A program made the translations under genes and the position numbers. A DNA stretch of 64,000 nucleotides from Oleispira antarctica RB-8 (GTDB taxonomy: Bacteria > Pseudomonadota > Gammaproteobacteria > Pseudomonadales > Oceanobacteraceae), in the NCBI GenBank assembly GCA_000967895.1, contig FO203512.1:4277531-4341530 (forward strand), given 5' to 3'. Under the pieces are notes generated by a model. That model saw only the letters and a list, made by a program, of their open reading frames with translations, did not search any database and was not told the origin of the DNA. The stretch's first letter is position 1, and every line of letters starts with the position of its first letter. Below, one piece after another: positions 25,650 to 35,142 of this stretch.

Positions 25650-26942
25650 ATGGCATACTCTGTTAAAACCAAATTGGTACTCGCGGCAACAGTCCCCGCC
25701 TTATTCACGACCTTCCTTGTAACATTTTTGGCCGTTAAAGATATGCGCGAACAGCGTGATCAGTTAGCGCAGGCGAGCCAAGAATTCATTAATAATCAAT
25801 CCAGTGCGGTCTCGCCTGAAGCGATGAGTCTTTTTATTCAACAGCAATGGCAATCAACCTTTGATGCTCAAGCCGTTATCGCCATTCCTGGTATATTTAT
25901 CATCGCAAGCCTTCTTGTGATTGCCGCACTCTATTTAGTGAACAAACTAACCTCCGGAATCAATAAACTGGTGGCGGGCGTGGAAACAATGTCCAGTACC
26001 AGCACACCGCTTAGCTTTCGCATATCGACCCACGATACCCATGATATGAGCCCCCTTGCCCATCAATTAAATGCGATGATGGAAAGAGTCGAACACGTCA
26101 TGATCAAGGTGCGAGATATTTCGAACAACCTGCAAGATTCTGCTGAAGTATTGCGTACCAATGCCAAAAATAACCAACTTAATACTGAAAATTTATTTCT
26201 CAATATGGACAGCGTCAGCACTGCAATGACCGAATTAGAAACCGCCTCTTCTGAAATTGCATCCAACGTACAAGCCGCACATCAAGAAGTAACTGACGTA
26301 AATAGCACCGGACAATCTGTTAGCGCCCAGATTCATGATCTTGATAAGCAATTTATCGCATTAAATAATGTCACTTCTTCCAGTGCAAATGACGTGAGTG
26401 AGCTTAGTACACAAGTGGAAGGTATTTATGGCATTTTACAAACGATTCAAGGCATTGCTGAACAAACCAATTTATTAGCGCTTAACGCAGCCATTGAAGC
26501 AGCGAGAGCAGGCGAACAAGGCCGAGGATTTGCGGTAGTGGCCGATGAAGTTCGAAACCTTGCGGGTAAAACACAGCAGTCAACAGAAGAAATTCAGCAG
26601 ATGATTGAAGGGCTTAAAAAGAGTGCCGACCGCTCAATGAACGCGATGACACAAAGCAGCACGGCCACTAAATCATTATCGGAATCGTTTAAACAAGCGA
26701 ATGAAGAGATTCTAGTATTATTCAACCGCCTTGAACTGGTCAATAACATGAATGCTCAGATCGCAACCGCCAGCGAAGAGCAGACTCAAGTTATTACCGA
26801 TATTAGCCAGTCTACTGAGTCTGCAAAAGTATTATCTGAAAATACTCAACAAGCTTCTAGTTCGACCGGAGAACAAGCTGAAGCATTAATTGCTACGTCG
26901 AATAACTTGAAAGAAATGGTCGCTGAATTTAATTTTTCTTAA
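25650..26942 (+). CDS. Methyl-accepting chemotaxis protein
   Basis: The 430-residue receptor has a first helix (about 12-30), a very short periplasmic loop of about 60 residues, a second helix near 75-100, a HAMP-like linker and a long signalling coiled coil. The conserved hairpin tip reads [20 protein letters not shown] followed by [14 protein letters not shown]. The ligand-binding loop is too short for a standard sensory domain, so the signal may be intramembrane or from a partner. The ATG at 25650 is chosen; an upstream TTG would add 16 residues with no ribosome site. Confidence 0.88.
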   Translation: MAYSVKTKLVLAATVPALFTTFLVTFLAVKDMREQRDQLAQASQEFINNQSSAVSPEAMSLFIQQQWQSTFDAQAVIAIPGIFIIASLLVIAALYLVNKLTSGINKLVAGVETMSSTSTPLSFRISTHDTHDMSPLAHQLNAMMERVEHVMIKVRDISNNLQDSAEVLRTNAKNNQLNTENLFLNMDSVSTAMTELETASSEIASNVQAAHQEVTDVNSTGQSVSAQIHDLDKQFIALNNVTSSSANDVSELSTQVEGIYGILQTIQGIAEQTNLLALNAAIEAARAGEQGRGFAVVADEVRNLAGKTQQSTEEIQQMIEGLKKSADRSMNAMTQSSTATKSLSESFKQANEEILVLFNRLELVNNMNAQIATASEEQTQVITDISQSTESAKVLSENTQQASSSTGEQAEALIATSNNLKEMVAEFNFS

Positions 26943-27021
26943 CGGTGGGTTCAAACTAACTCACAACATAGAACACTGCGTTCCTCAGTAAAAGGTATTC
27001 ATAATAGTAATTGTCGGTATT

Positions 27022-27942
27022 ATGCGTACCTTATTTATTTACTACGTTGCTATAACCTTGCCTAGTCACTCTCTTAAAGCTGATGTTCTGCTCGTTATTG
27101 TTACCCTACTTGCCGCCATCAGCTGGATGTTCTCTAAAGAAGCTGTCAGTGAAATGCCACCGTTATTATTTATTGGCAGTCGCTTTTTATTAGCCGGTAT
27201 TTTTCTTGCTCTATTTTGTAAACGCTCTCTTTTTAGCCTTAATTCCAAACAATGGTTAGCCTCCACTCAAGTAGGCATCTTATTTGGGTTGGCTATGTGT
27301 TTATGGATTTTTGGCTTGTTCTACGCGAAGAACTTGGGTGAAGGCGCGTTTATTACCAGTATTGCCTCCATACTCGTGGCACCGATCAGCTACCTTATTT
27401 TTAAAGCCAAAGTAGAGAAAAGCAATTGGCTAGCGCTGCCCGTTGCGTTTATTGGCTTAGGATTATTAGGCTTAGAGAACGGCTTTCATCCAGAACAAAG
27501 CCAACTGTTCTTTCTCGGTGCAGCCATCTTATTATCGCTTACCTTTATCTTAAACGGACGCGCGGCCGCTCGTATGTCGGCCACAGCATTAACGGCGATA
27601 TCCCTCACCTTCGTCGGTATCATGGCCATCTTGATTTCTGTCTTCGTCGAAACGTGGCCAGAAGCAGCGACTGTATCGATGACACAGTGGTTATTACTCA
27701 GCGCACTGATCGGCACCGCCGCTCGCTTTTTACTACAGACCTATGCCCAAGGGCTAACAACCCCCAGTCATGCCGCCGTTATTATGATTTTAGAACCTAT
27801 TTGGACGGCGTTAATAGCGGCCGCTTGGTTCAATGAAAGAATGTCTGGTATGCAGCTTATTGGCTGCAGTTTGATATTTTCAGCGCTGATTATTAATCGT
27901 TGGTCGAGTGTTCGTATTTGGTTAAAAAGTAGAGGGCACTAA
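27022..27942 (+). CDS. EamA/DMT superfamily transporter
   Basis: The 306-residue protein has ten predicted membrane helices and two EamA halves (about 30-150 and 165-300). Features include the end of helix 4, NLGEGAFITSIASILVAP, and VIMILEPIWTALIAAAWFNE, the classic EPxxA block of drug/metabolite exporters. The substrate is unknown. It ends in its own terminator, which overlaps the stop codon. Confidence 0.88.
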   Translation: MRTLFIYYVAITLPSHSLKADVLLVIVTLLAAISWMFSKEAVSEMPPLLFIGSRFLLAGIFLALFCKRSLFSLNSKQWLASTQVGILFGLAMCLWIFGLFYAKNLGEGAFITSIASILVAPISYLIFKAKVEKSNWLALPVAFIGLGLLGLENGFHPEQSQLFFLGAAILLSLTFILNGRAAARMSATALTAISLTFVGIMAILISVFVETWPEAATVSMTQWLLLSALIGTAARFLLQTYAQGLTTPSHAAVIMILEPIWTALIAAAWFNERMSGMQLIGCSLIFSALIINRWSSVRIWLKSRGH

Positions 27943-27958
27943 TCGTGCCCTACCTTTT
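27933..27958 (+). terminator. Rho-independent terminator
   Basis: AGGGCAC-taatc-GTGCCCT (27933-27951) is followed by a T-rich run. The stop codon of the DMT gene sits in the loop. It separates two convergent genes. Confidence 0.75.
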
Positions 27959-27964
27959 CTTGTT

Positions 27965-28816
27965 TTAATCTCTGGACTGCCAAAGCTCTTCTAGATCTTC
28001 GCATAAGTCCTGATACTTATACTCGTCGATGCCTAGCTGCTCATAGCAAGCTTCATTGATTTCTAGCCAGCCCTGAATATTCTGGCGTCGTTTTAAACTG
28101 CTCACTATATTATCAGCGGTCTTCAATGTGGCATAAACCAAGCTTTCCATATGCGATTTATTGTTTTTCAAAAAATCAGTTTCATGATGGTTCAAAATAA
28201 CCTGGCAAATATCTCTCGGCAACTTCCAACCTGACGCGATGAAATAACCAACTACCGCGTGATTGCTGTTATGGCTTATATCTTCATGCTCTACCTGTGA
28301 TTTTGAATGGTCTTCATTGGCTTGCAACAAGGTTTCTAAATACGTTGAAGTAAAGCGCATGCTCATTGCTGCGATGCCGCAATCATGAAATAAACCCGTG
28401 GTATATAAATTTTCAGGAGGGATTTTATCTGAAATATTTTGACCAATATAAACCATGGTCTCTGCGACTAAGCTGGCATTATCCCAAAGGCGTTCAAAAC
28501 GAATCGCCGCTTCACCCTGAAAACTTCGCTTAATCAAAATACCTGCAATTAACGTCGATACTGATTTCATGCCCAGTAGCATCACTGCTTGGCCAATATC
28601 GCTAATCGCTCGATTCATGCCATACAAGGGCGAATTTATGGTTTTCAAAATGGCAGACGATAGCCCTATGTCTGTTGCTATCAATTTAGCGAGGTCAGAA
28701 ATCTCACCATTTTCATCTGCGCAGATACGCTGTACTTCAGTCAGAATTTTAGGCATTGAAGGAATCGAAAATCCTTCAGCTACATGGTCGATAACATCTT
28801 GGGTAATAGAGATCAT
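27965..28816 (-). CDS. HDOD domain signalling protein
   Basis: The 283-residue protein is almost entirely one HDOD domain: IPSMPKILTEVQRI near 18, LAKLIATDIGLSSAILKTINSPLYG, then AVMLLGMKSVSTLI and the degraded HD region LFHDCGIAAMS. HDOD proteins are non-catalytic relatives of HD phosphohydrolases used in signalling and motility regulation. The role here is not known. No GGDEF or EAL domain is attached. Confidence 0.88.
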   Translation of the reverse strand: MISITQDVIDHVAEGFSIPSMPKILTEVQRICADENGEISDLAKLIATDIGLSSAILKTINSPLYGMNRAISDIGQAVMLLGMKSVSTLIAGILIKRSFQGEAAIRFERLWDNASLVAETMVYIGQNISDKIPPENLYTTGLFHDCGIAAMSMRFTSTYLETLLQANEDHSKSQVEHEDISHNSNHAVVGYFIASGWKLPRDICQVILNHHETDFLKNNKSHMESLVYATLKTADNIVSSLKRRQNIQGWLEINEACYEQLGIDEYKYQDLCEDLEELWQSRD

Positions 28817-28975
28817 TTATAGCGACAACTCATATTAAGAACGATACCTTAACAAGATTAGTCGAGTTCGCTGCAGAAGGTGCTTCTGAGGTCATATCAA
28901 TTTATAATAACGCCAGCCAAAGCCATACTTTTTACCTAGATGCTTTTTTCTTAGATACTTCAGCGATACCTTTTT

Positions 28976-29647
28976 ATGCCCACACAGATTCAAGGCCCGC
29001 ACTTTTGTTCCGACGATAGTGAGTTACTCAGTGAAATAATGTCGGCAAGACGTGATGTGCGAGGCAATCGGTTTCTAGCGGATGAATTAGCCCAAGAAGA
29101 CATCGAACACATTTTTGCAGCGGCCCTCATGGCGCCTTCTGTTGGCTTTTCTCAACCTTGGGAATTCATCACAATCACAAACCGTACAACGAAAGAGCTC
29201 ATCGCCGACAGCTTCTTTATTGAAAATGAAAAAGCCAAAGCACTCTTCCAAGCCGGAAAATTCGAGGTTGGTAAACTCGAACAATATCAACAGCTTAAGC
29301 TAGAGGGTATTCTTGAATCGCCGTTGAATATTGCTGTATTTTATAATCCGAAAAATGGTCCGGTACTCGGCCAAACCAGCATGCCCGACATGGGCCGCTA
29401 CAGCGTAGTCTGTGCAATACAAAACATGTGGCTAAAAGCACGATCACTCAACATTGGCATGGGCTGGGTCAGTATTCTTGACCCGATTAAAGTGAAGACG
29501 ATTTTGAATGCCCCCGCAGATAGAGAGCTGATTGCGTATCTATGCTTAGGCAAGGTCGATAAGTTCTACGATAAGCCCGAATTGGAAACCCTCAAGTGGC
29601 AGGAAAAAAAGACATCACAGCAGGTCATTTTTTCCGACAGCTACTAA
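28976..29647 (+). CDS. bluB: BluB 5,6-dimethylbenzimidazole synthase
   Basis: The 223-residue nitroreductase-fold protein cannibalises FMN to make 5,6-dimethylbenzimidazole, the lower ligand of cobalamin. The N-terminal block SARRDVRGNRFLADELAQED, then ALMAPSVGFSQPWEF, and the internal SMPDMGRYSVVCAIQNMWLKA fit the family, and the length is normal. No cobalamin riboswitch or cob genes are nearby, so it may serve salvaged corrinoids. A short A/T-rich leader gives no clear ribosome site. Confidence 0.9.
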   Translation: MPTQIQGPHFCSDDSELLSEIMSARRDVRGNRFLADELAQEDIEHIFAAALMAPSVGFSQPWEFITITNRTTKELIADSFFIENEKAKALFQAGKFEVGKLEQYQQLKLEGILESPLNIAVFYNPKNGPVLGQTSMPDMGRYSVVCAIQNMWLKARSLNIGMGWVSILDPIKVKTILNAPADRELIAYLCLGKVDKFYDKPELETLKWQEKKTSQQVIFSDSY

Positions 29648-29677
29648 CAAAATAGCTTTAGCCAACTCATCCATTCA

Positions 29678-30616
29678 TTAACCCATCAACAGATTCTCAA
29701 TTTGCTGCTTGCACCAGATCATCGCAGGATCATGTTCCGCTTTATGATGCCAATACAAGTGCACCTCTAATGGCTCAGCCTTGAAGGGCAAGGGGAAAAT
29801 AATATATGGGTTGTTTGGATGGCTTTCATCACTCAGGGCTGAAGCATAGGTAGTCGGTAAAGTAAGCAACCAGTCTGTTTTTTCAATCACTTTCGCAGCA
29901 GCATAATAATGCTGGCAGCGCATCGCAATTTCACGACTCTCACCTAAGCGCGATAACGCTACATCTTCTATGCCTAAACCGCTAGCGCGACTAGAAACTT
30001 GTATGTGCTTGGCGTGTAAATAATCTTTAATGTTAAACGTTTGGCTGCTGAGCTTGGCTGCAAGCGGATGACCTTTAGCCATCATCACCGATAATCCTTC
30101 ACTACCAATCAAACCATGATGCACCTGTTTAGAAACGGGAATGAGTACATCCGCTGCGAAATCGATGGTGCCACGAATGAGGGCATTTTCGATATCACGT
30201 CGCGACATTTGCACGCTTCGAATACTAATATGCGGCGCGATGAGTTGCAGATGTTTGGCTATTTCAGGTAAGGCTTTCGCTTCTAATACATCACGCATGG
30301 CAATGGTAAAGGTACGCTCGGCGGTGGCAGGATCAAATATTAGGCCGTCGCTTAAGGTCGATTCTAAATTCCCAAGCCCTTCGCGTACCCGTTCAACAAT
30401 GGCTTTTGCCAATGGTGTTGGCACCATTTTTTTGCCAGATCGTTCAAATAAAGGATCATCAAAACGGTCTCGCAAGCGAGACAGCGCATGGCTTACCGCA
30501 GGCTGAGAAAGATTAAGGGCTTCGCTCGCACGAGTCAGATTACCCTCGCGGTAAATCACATCAAAGACGACGAATAAATTAAGATCTACTCGTGAAATAT
30601 CAATACTCGCTTTCAT
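29678..30616 (-). CDS. LysR family regulator, divergent from an SDR gene
   Basis: The 312-residue protein has an N-terminal winged helix (about 8-68) with LNLFVVFDVIYREGNLTRAS and LNLSQPAVSHALSRLRDRF, then a substrate-binding domain. The NodD/LinR-type shape suggests control of an adjacent catabolic operon. The ATG at 30616 is preferred since GAAGG sits 8 bases before it; an upstream ATG would add 10 residues. It reads away from the SDR gene, its likely target. Confidence 0.88.
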   Translation of the reverse strand: MKASIDISRVDLNLFVVFDVIYREGNLTRASEALNLSQPAVSHALSRLRDRFDDPLFERSGKKMVPTPLAKAIVERVREGLGNLESTLSDGLIFDPATAERTFTIAMRDVLEAKALPEIAKHLQLIAPHISIRSVQMSRRDIENALIRGTIDFAADVLIPVSKQVHHGLIGSEGLSVMMAKGHPLAAKLSSQTFNIKDYLHAKHIQVSSRASGLGIEDVALSRLGESREIAMRCQHYYAAAKVIEKTDWLLTLPTTYASALSDESHPNNPYIIFPLPFKAEPLEVHLYWHHKAEHDPAMIWCKQQIENLLMG

Positions 30617-30686
30617 ATCGTTACCTTCATATAGGTATCCAGTCACTTTACATCAACCATAAACAATAAGAATATATTCTCATTAA

Positions 30687-30709
30687 AACTATTCATTTCA
30701 TAGATAGTT
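30687..30709. promoter_or_regulatory. Candidate LysR operator
   Basis: AACTAT and ATAGTT form an inverted repeat with an 11-base spacer in the divergent region between the LysR and SDR genes. LysR regulators often bind T-N11-A type sites. It sits about 50 bases before the SDR start. Confidence 0.4.
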
Positions 30710-30759
30710 CACGACATTTTAGTATAGTCTTAATAAAATCCAATAAGAGTCGACTCATA

Positions 30760-31584
30760 ATGAGCAGAGTATTAATCACCGGCGCGGCAAGTGGTTTAGG
30801 CCGAGCACTAGCCCTTCGCTTTGCAAAAGAAGGCGCAGACATCTGTATCGCCGACATCAATCAAGTAGGCGCGGCTGAAACATTGACCCTAGTCGAGCAA
30901 GCGGGCGGTCGCGGCTGGATACATAACATTGATGTCACCAAGCCCGAGCAATGGCAAATTCTATTGGCAGAAGTTGAAAAACGCTGGCAGGGTATCGACG
31001 TGGTCATTAACAATGCGGGCGTCGCCACTGGCGATCGTATTGAACAAGGTGATTGGTCTACTTGGGAATGGGTTATCGATATTAATCTAAAGAGCGTTGC
31101 TTTAGGTTGCCGCACATTTACTCCAATGATGAAAAAACAGGGCAGTGGAAACTTTATTAATACTGCTTCTCTTGCCGGTTTAATGACTGCACCGTTAATG
31201 GCTTCTTATAATGTCACTAAGGCGGCCGTGGTTGCCCTCAGCGATACTATGCATCACGAACTTAAGCCTTATGGCATTGGCACTACCGTATTATGCCCAG
31301 GTTTCTTCCGCACCAATTTAGATAAAGGTATGCGCACCAGCGACCCGCAATTATTAAAGATGGTCGACAAGGTTTTTGAGTCTTCTGAGCTAACCGCTGA
31401 TGATGTGGCGGATATTTGCTATCGTGATATGAAGAAGAATAAGCTAATTTGTAATCCTCATAAAATGGGACGTCGTGCTTATTTCATCAAGCGCTACATG
31501 CCTTGGCTTTTCTCTCATTTAGTGGGTAAAACTGCGGCTAAAATGAAAAAGTATGACCCAGCTTTTTCTCAAAATAAAAAGTAG
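30760..31584 (+). CDS. Short-chain dehydrogenase/reductase
   Basis: The 274-residue classical SDR has the cofactor motif TGAASGLGRALA (7-18), NNAGVA near 86 and catalytic Ser, Tyr and Lys in NTASLAGLMTAPLMASYNVTKAA (about 135-157; Ser-139, Tyr near 152, Lys near 156). An acidic residue after the second strand (ADINQ) suggests NAD(H). The C-terminal tail is basic and may associate with membranes. It starts a cluster with a phosphotransferase and a phosphatase gene and is probably regulated by the divergent LysR protein. The substrate, possibly a fatty alcohol or related compound, is unknown. Confidence 0.88.
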   Translation: MSRVLITGAASGLGRALALRFAKEGADICIADINQVGAAETLTLVEQAGGRGWIHNIDVTKPEQWQILLAEVEKRWQGIDVVINNAGVATGDRIEQGDWSTWEWVIDINLKSVALGCRTFTPMMKKQGSGNFINTASLAGLMTAPLMASYNVTKAAVVALSDTMHHELKPYGIGTTVLCPGFFRTNLDKGMRTSDPQLLKMVDKVFESSELTADDVADICYRDMKKNKLICNPHKMGRRAYFIKRYMPWLFSHLVGKTAAKMKKYDPAFSQNKK

Positions 31585-31665
31585 CTTTTGATCTTAAATA
31601 GAAAGCCAATATAGAAAAAAGAAAAAACGTCATAATATAAATACGAGTTTATCTAGGATACTTTG

Positions 31666-32754
31666 ATGTCAGAACAATTTATTGATCAAGCAAAAGCACT
31701 GCGCAGCAGCGATGCCTTTGATATTCAAGCCGTTCATGATTGGTTAACAAGCCAAGGCATTGAATTAGGCAATGAGCTACCCGAAGTAAAACAATTCTCG
31801 GGGGGTGCTTCTAACCTGACCTATCATTTAAAGTATCCTGATACCGTCACCGGTGGCGACTTAATTTTACGTCGTCCACCTGCAGGCCACAAAGCCGCAT
31901 CGGCTCATGATATGAAGCGCGAATTTAATGTCATGAAAGGGCTAAAACCTGTTTACCCTTTTGTACCCGACATGATTGCATTCTGCGATGATCAATCGGT
32001 TATCGATTCTGATTTTTATGTTATGGAAAGATTGAACGGTATTATTCCGCGCAACAATCTTCCTCGAGGCATGACCTTATCTCCTTCAGAAAGTAGAAAT
32101 TTTAGTTTTTCAGTATTAGATAAACTGATTGATTTACACAAGGTCGACTACCAAGCTGCAGGCCTTGATAATTTGGGCAAAGGCGAAGGTTATGTAAAGC
32201 GTCAAGTCTATGGTTGGAATGGTCGCTATACCAAATCTAAAACGTGGAATGTACCCAGCTTTAATAAAACAATGGATTGGCTCAGCCGCAATCAACCAGA
32301 CGATGTATTGACCTGTATTATTCATAACGATTATCGCATGGATAACGTTGTTCTTGATCCTACTGACCCGCAACAAATCATTGGTGTACTCGACTGGGAA
32401 ATGGCTACCTTAGGTGATCCGTTAATGGACCTAGGGAATAGCATGGCTTATTGGGTTCAAGCGGATGATGATTGGTTTTTACGCCAAATTCGTCGTCAGC
32501 CAACACATCTTCCTGGTATGTTAACCCGAGATGAAGTGGTTGATTATTACTGCGATAAAATGGGCTTTGATAAATCAAACTGGGCTTTCTACGAAGTCTT
32601 TGGTTTGTTCCGTTTGGGTGTTATTGTGCAGCAAATTTATTATCGCTATCACCATAAGCAAACAGATAATAAGGCCTTTAAGAATTTTTGGTTGATCGTG
32701 CATTACATCAACTGGCGCTGTAAAAAAATTATTAAAGAATCAGGCATTAAATAA
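31666..32754 (+). CDS. APH family phosphotransferase (ACAD10-like)
   Basis: The 362-residue kinase-like protein has KQFSGGASNLTYHL (nucleotide-binding loop, near 42-55), LILRRPPAGHKAASAHDM, the catalytic loop IIHNDYRMDNVVLD (near 222-235) and the DFG-equivalent IGVLDWEMATLGDPLMDLG. It belongs to the choline-kinase/ACAD10 kinase-like group linked to 4-hydroxy-acid and acyl-CoA metabolism, not antibiotic resistance. The ATG at 31666 is chosen over an in-frame TTG one codon earlier, with AGGA about 12 bases upstream. It lies between the SDR and phosphatase genes, a recurring trio. Confidence 0.85.
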   Translation: MSEQFIDQAKALRSSDAFDIQAVHDWLTSQGIELGNELPEVKQFSGGASNLTYHLKYPDTVTGGDLILRRPPAGHKAASAHDMKREFNVMKGLKPVYPFVPDMIAFCDDQSVIDSDFYVMERLNGIIPRNNLPRGMTLSPSESRNFSFSVLDKLIDLHKVDYQAAGLDNLGKGEGYVKRQVYGWNGRYTKSKTWNVPSFNKTMDWLSRNQPDDVLTCIIHNDYRMDNVVLDPTDPQQIIGVLDWEMATLGDPLMDLGNSMAYWVQADDDWFLRQIRRQPTHLPGMLTRDEVVDYYCDKMGFDKSNWAFYEVFGLFRLGVIVQQIYYRYHHKQTDNKAFKNFWLIVHYINWRCKKIIKESGIK

Positions 32755-32782
32755 TGGGCAGTCAATAAATGGAACAGCAATA

Positions 32783-33520
32783 ATGGCATCGATCTATCTC
32801 GTTCGTCACGGTCAAGCGGGCTTTAACAAGCTCGACTATGATCAGCTGTCCGATCTTGGCCACCAGCAAGGCGAACTAATAGGCCAATCGCTATTAGCCC
32901 GCTCTATTGAAGCAGGGCTTGTGGTTCATGGCGATATGCGACGCCATAGAGAAACTATGCAAGGCGCGCAAAAGAAATGGCACGCTTATGGGCCAATTTT
33001 TGAAAACGCTGGATTTAATGAGTTTGATGGCGACCATATTATCGCCGCCGCGCACGCAGAGCTTAATATCCCTGGTTACCATAAAGACGGTATTGCCAGC
33101 CATAAACTAGTGCAAAAAGCCGCGCTGGGGGCTTATTTAATAAAACAAGATAATCCTAGAAAAGCTTTTCAGGATTTGTTTTCCACTTCAATAAATCGCT
33201 GGATCAGTGGTGAGCACGATGATGATTATATTGAATCATGGCTGCAATTTACCCAGCGCTGCCGACAAGCATTATTCGATACGATAGAGCGAGCAGCAGG
33301 AAAGGATGTTGTAGTATTCACCTCTGGCGGGCCAATCACTGCGATTATTCAGCACTGCTTAGGCTTGAGTGATCATTATGCGTTTCAATTTAATGAAACA
33401 TTAGTGAATGCAGGTATTACACAATTGCTCTACAACCCACAAGGCAGAATCAGCCTTGCCAGTTGCAACGAACAAGAGCATTTGATTAGCGCTGGTAAAA
33501 AGTTTTTAACCTATCGTTAA
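32783..33520 (+). CDS. Histidine phosphatase family protein
   Basis: The 245 residues start ASIYLVRHGQAGF, the RHG active site with the nucleophile His, and later have DMRRHRETM (second Arg) and TSGGPITAIIQH with the distal His region. It is a branch-1 phosphatase related to phosphoglycerate mutase, of unknown substrate. Position after the SDR and phosphotransferase genes (28 bases) suggests one transcript, and the phosphatase could reverse or complete the kinase's reaction. Confidence 0.85.
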   Translation: MASIYLVRHGQAGFNKLDYDQLSDLGHQQGELIGQSLLARSIEAGLVVHGDMRRHRETMQGAQKKWHAYGPIFENAGFNEFDGDHIIAAAHAELNIPGYHKDGIASHKLVQKAALGAYLIKQDNPRKAFQDLFSTSINRWISGEHDDDYIESWLQFTQRCRQALFDTIERAAGKDVVVFTSGGPITAIIQHCLGLSDHYAFQFNETLVNAGITQLLYNPQGRISLASCNEQEHLISAGKKFLTYR

Positions 33521-33534
33521 TCGTATAATCAAGA

Positions 33535-33984
33535 TCATTCTTCTACTGCATTAATACGATCAACTGATTCTATTGCTTCATAATCAGAAGTTTCAGTATT
33601 CTCAGAAGAGCTTTCTTGCTCTGGAGAGACTTCTTCTTCTGAAGCAATGTCTTCCGCTGGCTCAGTCACCTTAACGGGTGCTTCGTCGATTGCGGCAGCG
33701 TTCAATGAAGTTTCACAAGACCAGCCCCAGCTTTTTTGTTTTTCTACAAGAGCCGCCGCTTTTTCTTCACAATAACCCGCTAGGTTAGTCGCGCGCCAAG
33801 GTGTCTGAGTACCTTCTTCTTTACTATAACGTACTTCACAAGGCAGGTTGTCTTCTGTGGTATACACGACTTCAATCGTTCGTATTTTGTCACTATGGGT
33901 GCATACTGTTTTTTGGCTTTCAATGGCTTGTACAGACGTCACCGAGAGCGCACTAAAAAGTGCTGTCACTAGATATTTTTTCAT
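33535..33984 (-). CDS. Small secreted hypothetical protein
   Basis: The 149 residues begin with a signal peptide (MKKYLVTALFSALSVTSVQA). The mature part has four cysteines (CTHSD, LPCEV, GYCEE, WSCETS), suited to two disulfides, followed by a strongly acidic tail from about residue 115. A ribosome site AAGGGA precedes the start. No family name is known to me; the conserved part resembles short periplasmic hypotheticals of Oceanospirillales. Confidence 0.72.
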   Translation of the reverse strand: MKKYLVTALFSALSVTSVQAIESQKTVCTHSDKIRTIEVVYTTEDNLPCEVRYSKEEGTQTPWRATNLAGYCEEKAAALVEKQKSWGWSCETSLNAAAIDEAPVKVTEPAEDIASEEEVSPEQESSSENTETSDYEAIESVDRINAVEE

Positions 33985-34122
33985 AATATTCCCTTATATA
34001 GTTTGAGTTGTTGGTTGGCTCTCATTCGATTTTTTCGAAAAAGCACCTTACTTAATAACAAGTTACTGCTTTGGTCAAGGTAGCAAAATAATAATATGGG
34101 TAATTCGCTTAATATCTATTTT

Positions 34123-35133
34123 TTACTCGTGATTAGTCGTTAAAGCACGGGCGCGTAATTGTTCACCTTGTGAAAAATGCTGAGTATATAATTTATCTAA
34201 ACTTACTTTATATTCTTCATTCGCTAAACCCGCTTGCTGTAACTGCTGTTGTTCTTGCTTAAAATCAATAATTCTTCCTTTCCATATCGCTCTTTTTTCA
34301 TCAAGCTCCTGCAACCTACTCGCAGCGACGGCACCTACCTGCTGTTCTCTTTGCTGAAATTTTTGCTGTACGCTTAAGCCTTCTTGTTGGTTAATCTCTA
34401 CTAGCGCTTTTTGTTGTTCATTACGCTGCACACTCAATATTGTATCAATCGGTAATTGCGCCGATAAATTAATCAGTCTTTGCTGTATTTGTTCTGCGTT
34501 TAAATCGCTGGCTAATAGCTCTGCTTTTTCTAACGTATAGCCATCGAGCTGTCGATCAAATTTAAATATAATTTCAGCGATACTCGCTCCCATTATTTGA
34601 TCCTGTAAGGCGATCAGCGCTAACTGGCGCTGCTGTAAAATTATCAACTGCTCCCGTTTTTCTGGCTGACTGGAATACGCTGGATACTGCTGGTCAAATT
34701 CTACGAGCTCACGTTTATAGGTTAAATAACTGTTCCAAATGTCGATAGCTTGAGCTAATGCTTCTGTTTGTAATTGTCCCGCTAATTCTTTTTTAACTCT
34801 CTGGTTAATTTCTTCGGTCGATTCTTCACCCGCTGCTGACAGATAATAATCAAATAAATCTTTTAAACTGGCCGTGATAATTAATTGCTGATGACGTGAT
34901 TTTAACTGTACGCCATGATGGGTCCCTGCCAATGAAGATGCTAGATCACTACGAAGAGAATCCGGAATTGAGGCACCTGGATTTTCCGTAATTTCTTCAG
35001 TTATGATGGTAGAATTATTTTCCAAAAATTGTGTAGAAAAAGTCGCGGAAGGAGTTTCTGTTTCATTCATAAAAACAGCCAGTGCTGTTACCAGCACGGC
35101 TGAAATTAGATAAACGGCATGACGTTTATTCAT
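34123..35133 (-). CDS. lifO: Lipase-specific foldase (lipase chaperone)
   Basis: The 336-residue protein has an N-terminal membrane anchor (about 6-22), a variable linker and the steroid-independent foldase signature LKDLFDYYLSAAGE (near 92-105), the RxxFDY(F/C)LSA-type motif. A long alpha-helical, Gln/Glu-rich C-terminal part wraps the client. It folds the adjacent secreted lipase in the periplasm. It starts 10 bases after the lipase stop on the same strand, the usual operon. Ribosome site is weak, hinting at coupling to lipase translation. Confidence 0.92.
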   Translation of the reverse strand: MNKRHAVYLISAVLVTALAVFMNETETPSATFSTQFLENNSTIITEEITENPGASIPDSLRSDLASSLAGTHHGVQLKSRHQQLIITASLKDLFDYYLSAAGEESTEEINQRVKKELAGQLQTEALAQAIDIWNSYLTYKRELVEFDQQYPAYSSQPEKREQLIILQQRQLALIALQDQIMGASIAEIIFKFDRQLDGYTLEKAELLASDLNAEQIQQRLINLSAQLPIDTILSVQRNEQQKALVEINQQEGLSVQQKFQQREQQVGAVAASRLQELDEKRAIWKGRIIDFKQEQQQLQQAGLANEEYKVSLDKLYTQHFSQGEQLRARALTTNHE

Positions 35134-35142
35134 AAGTGATGA

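Noticed and set aside
27426-27836. A 136-codon plus-strand frame inside the DMT transporter gene
   Set aside because: It is an alternative frame of the EamA domain with no family match.
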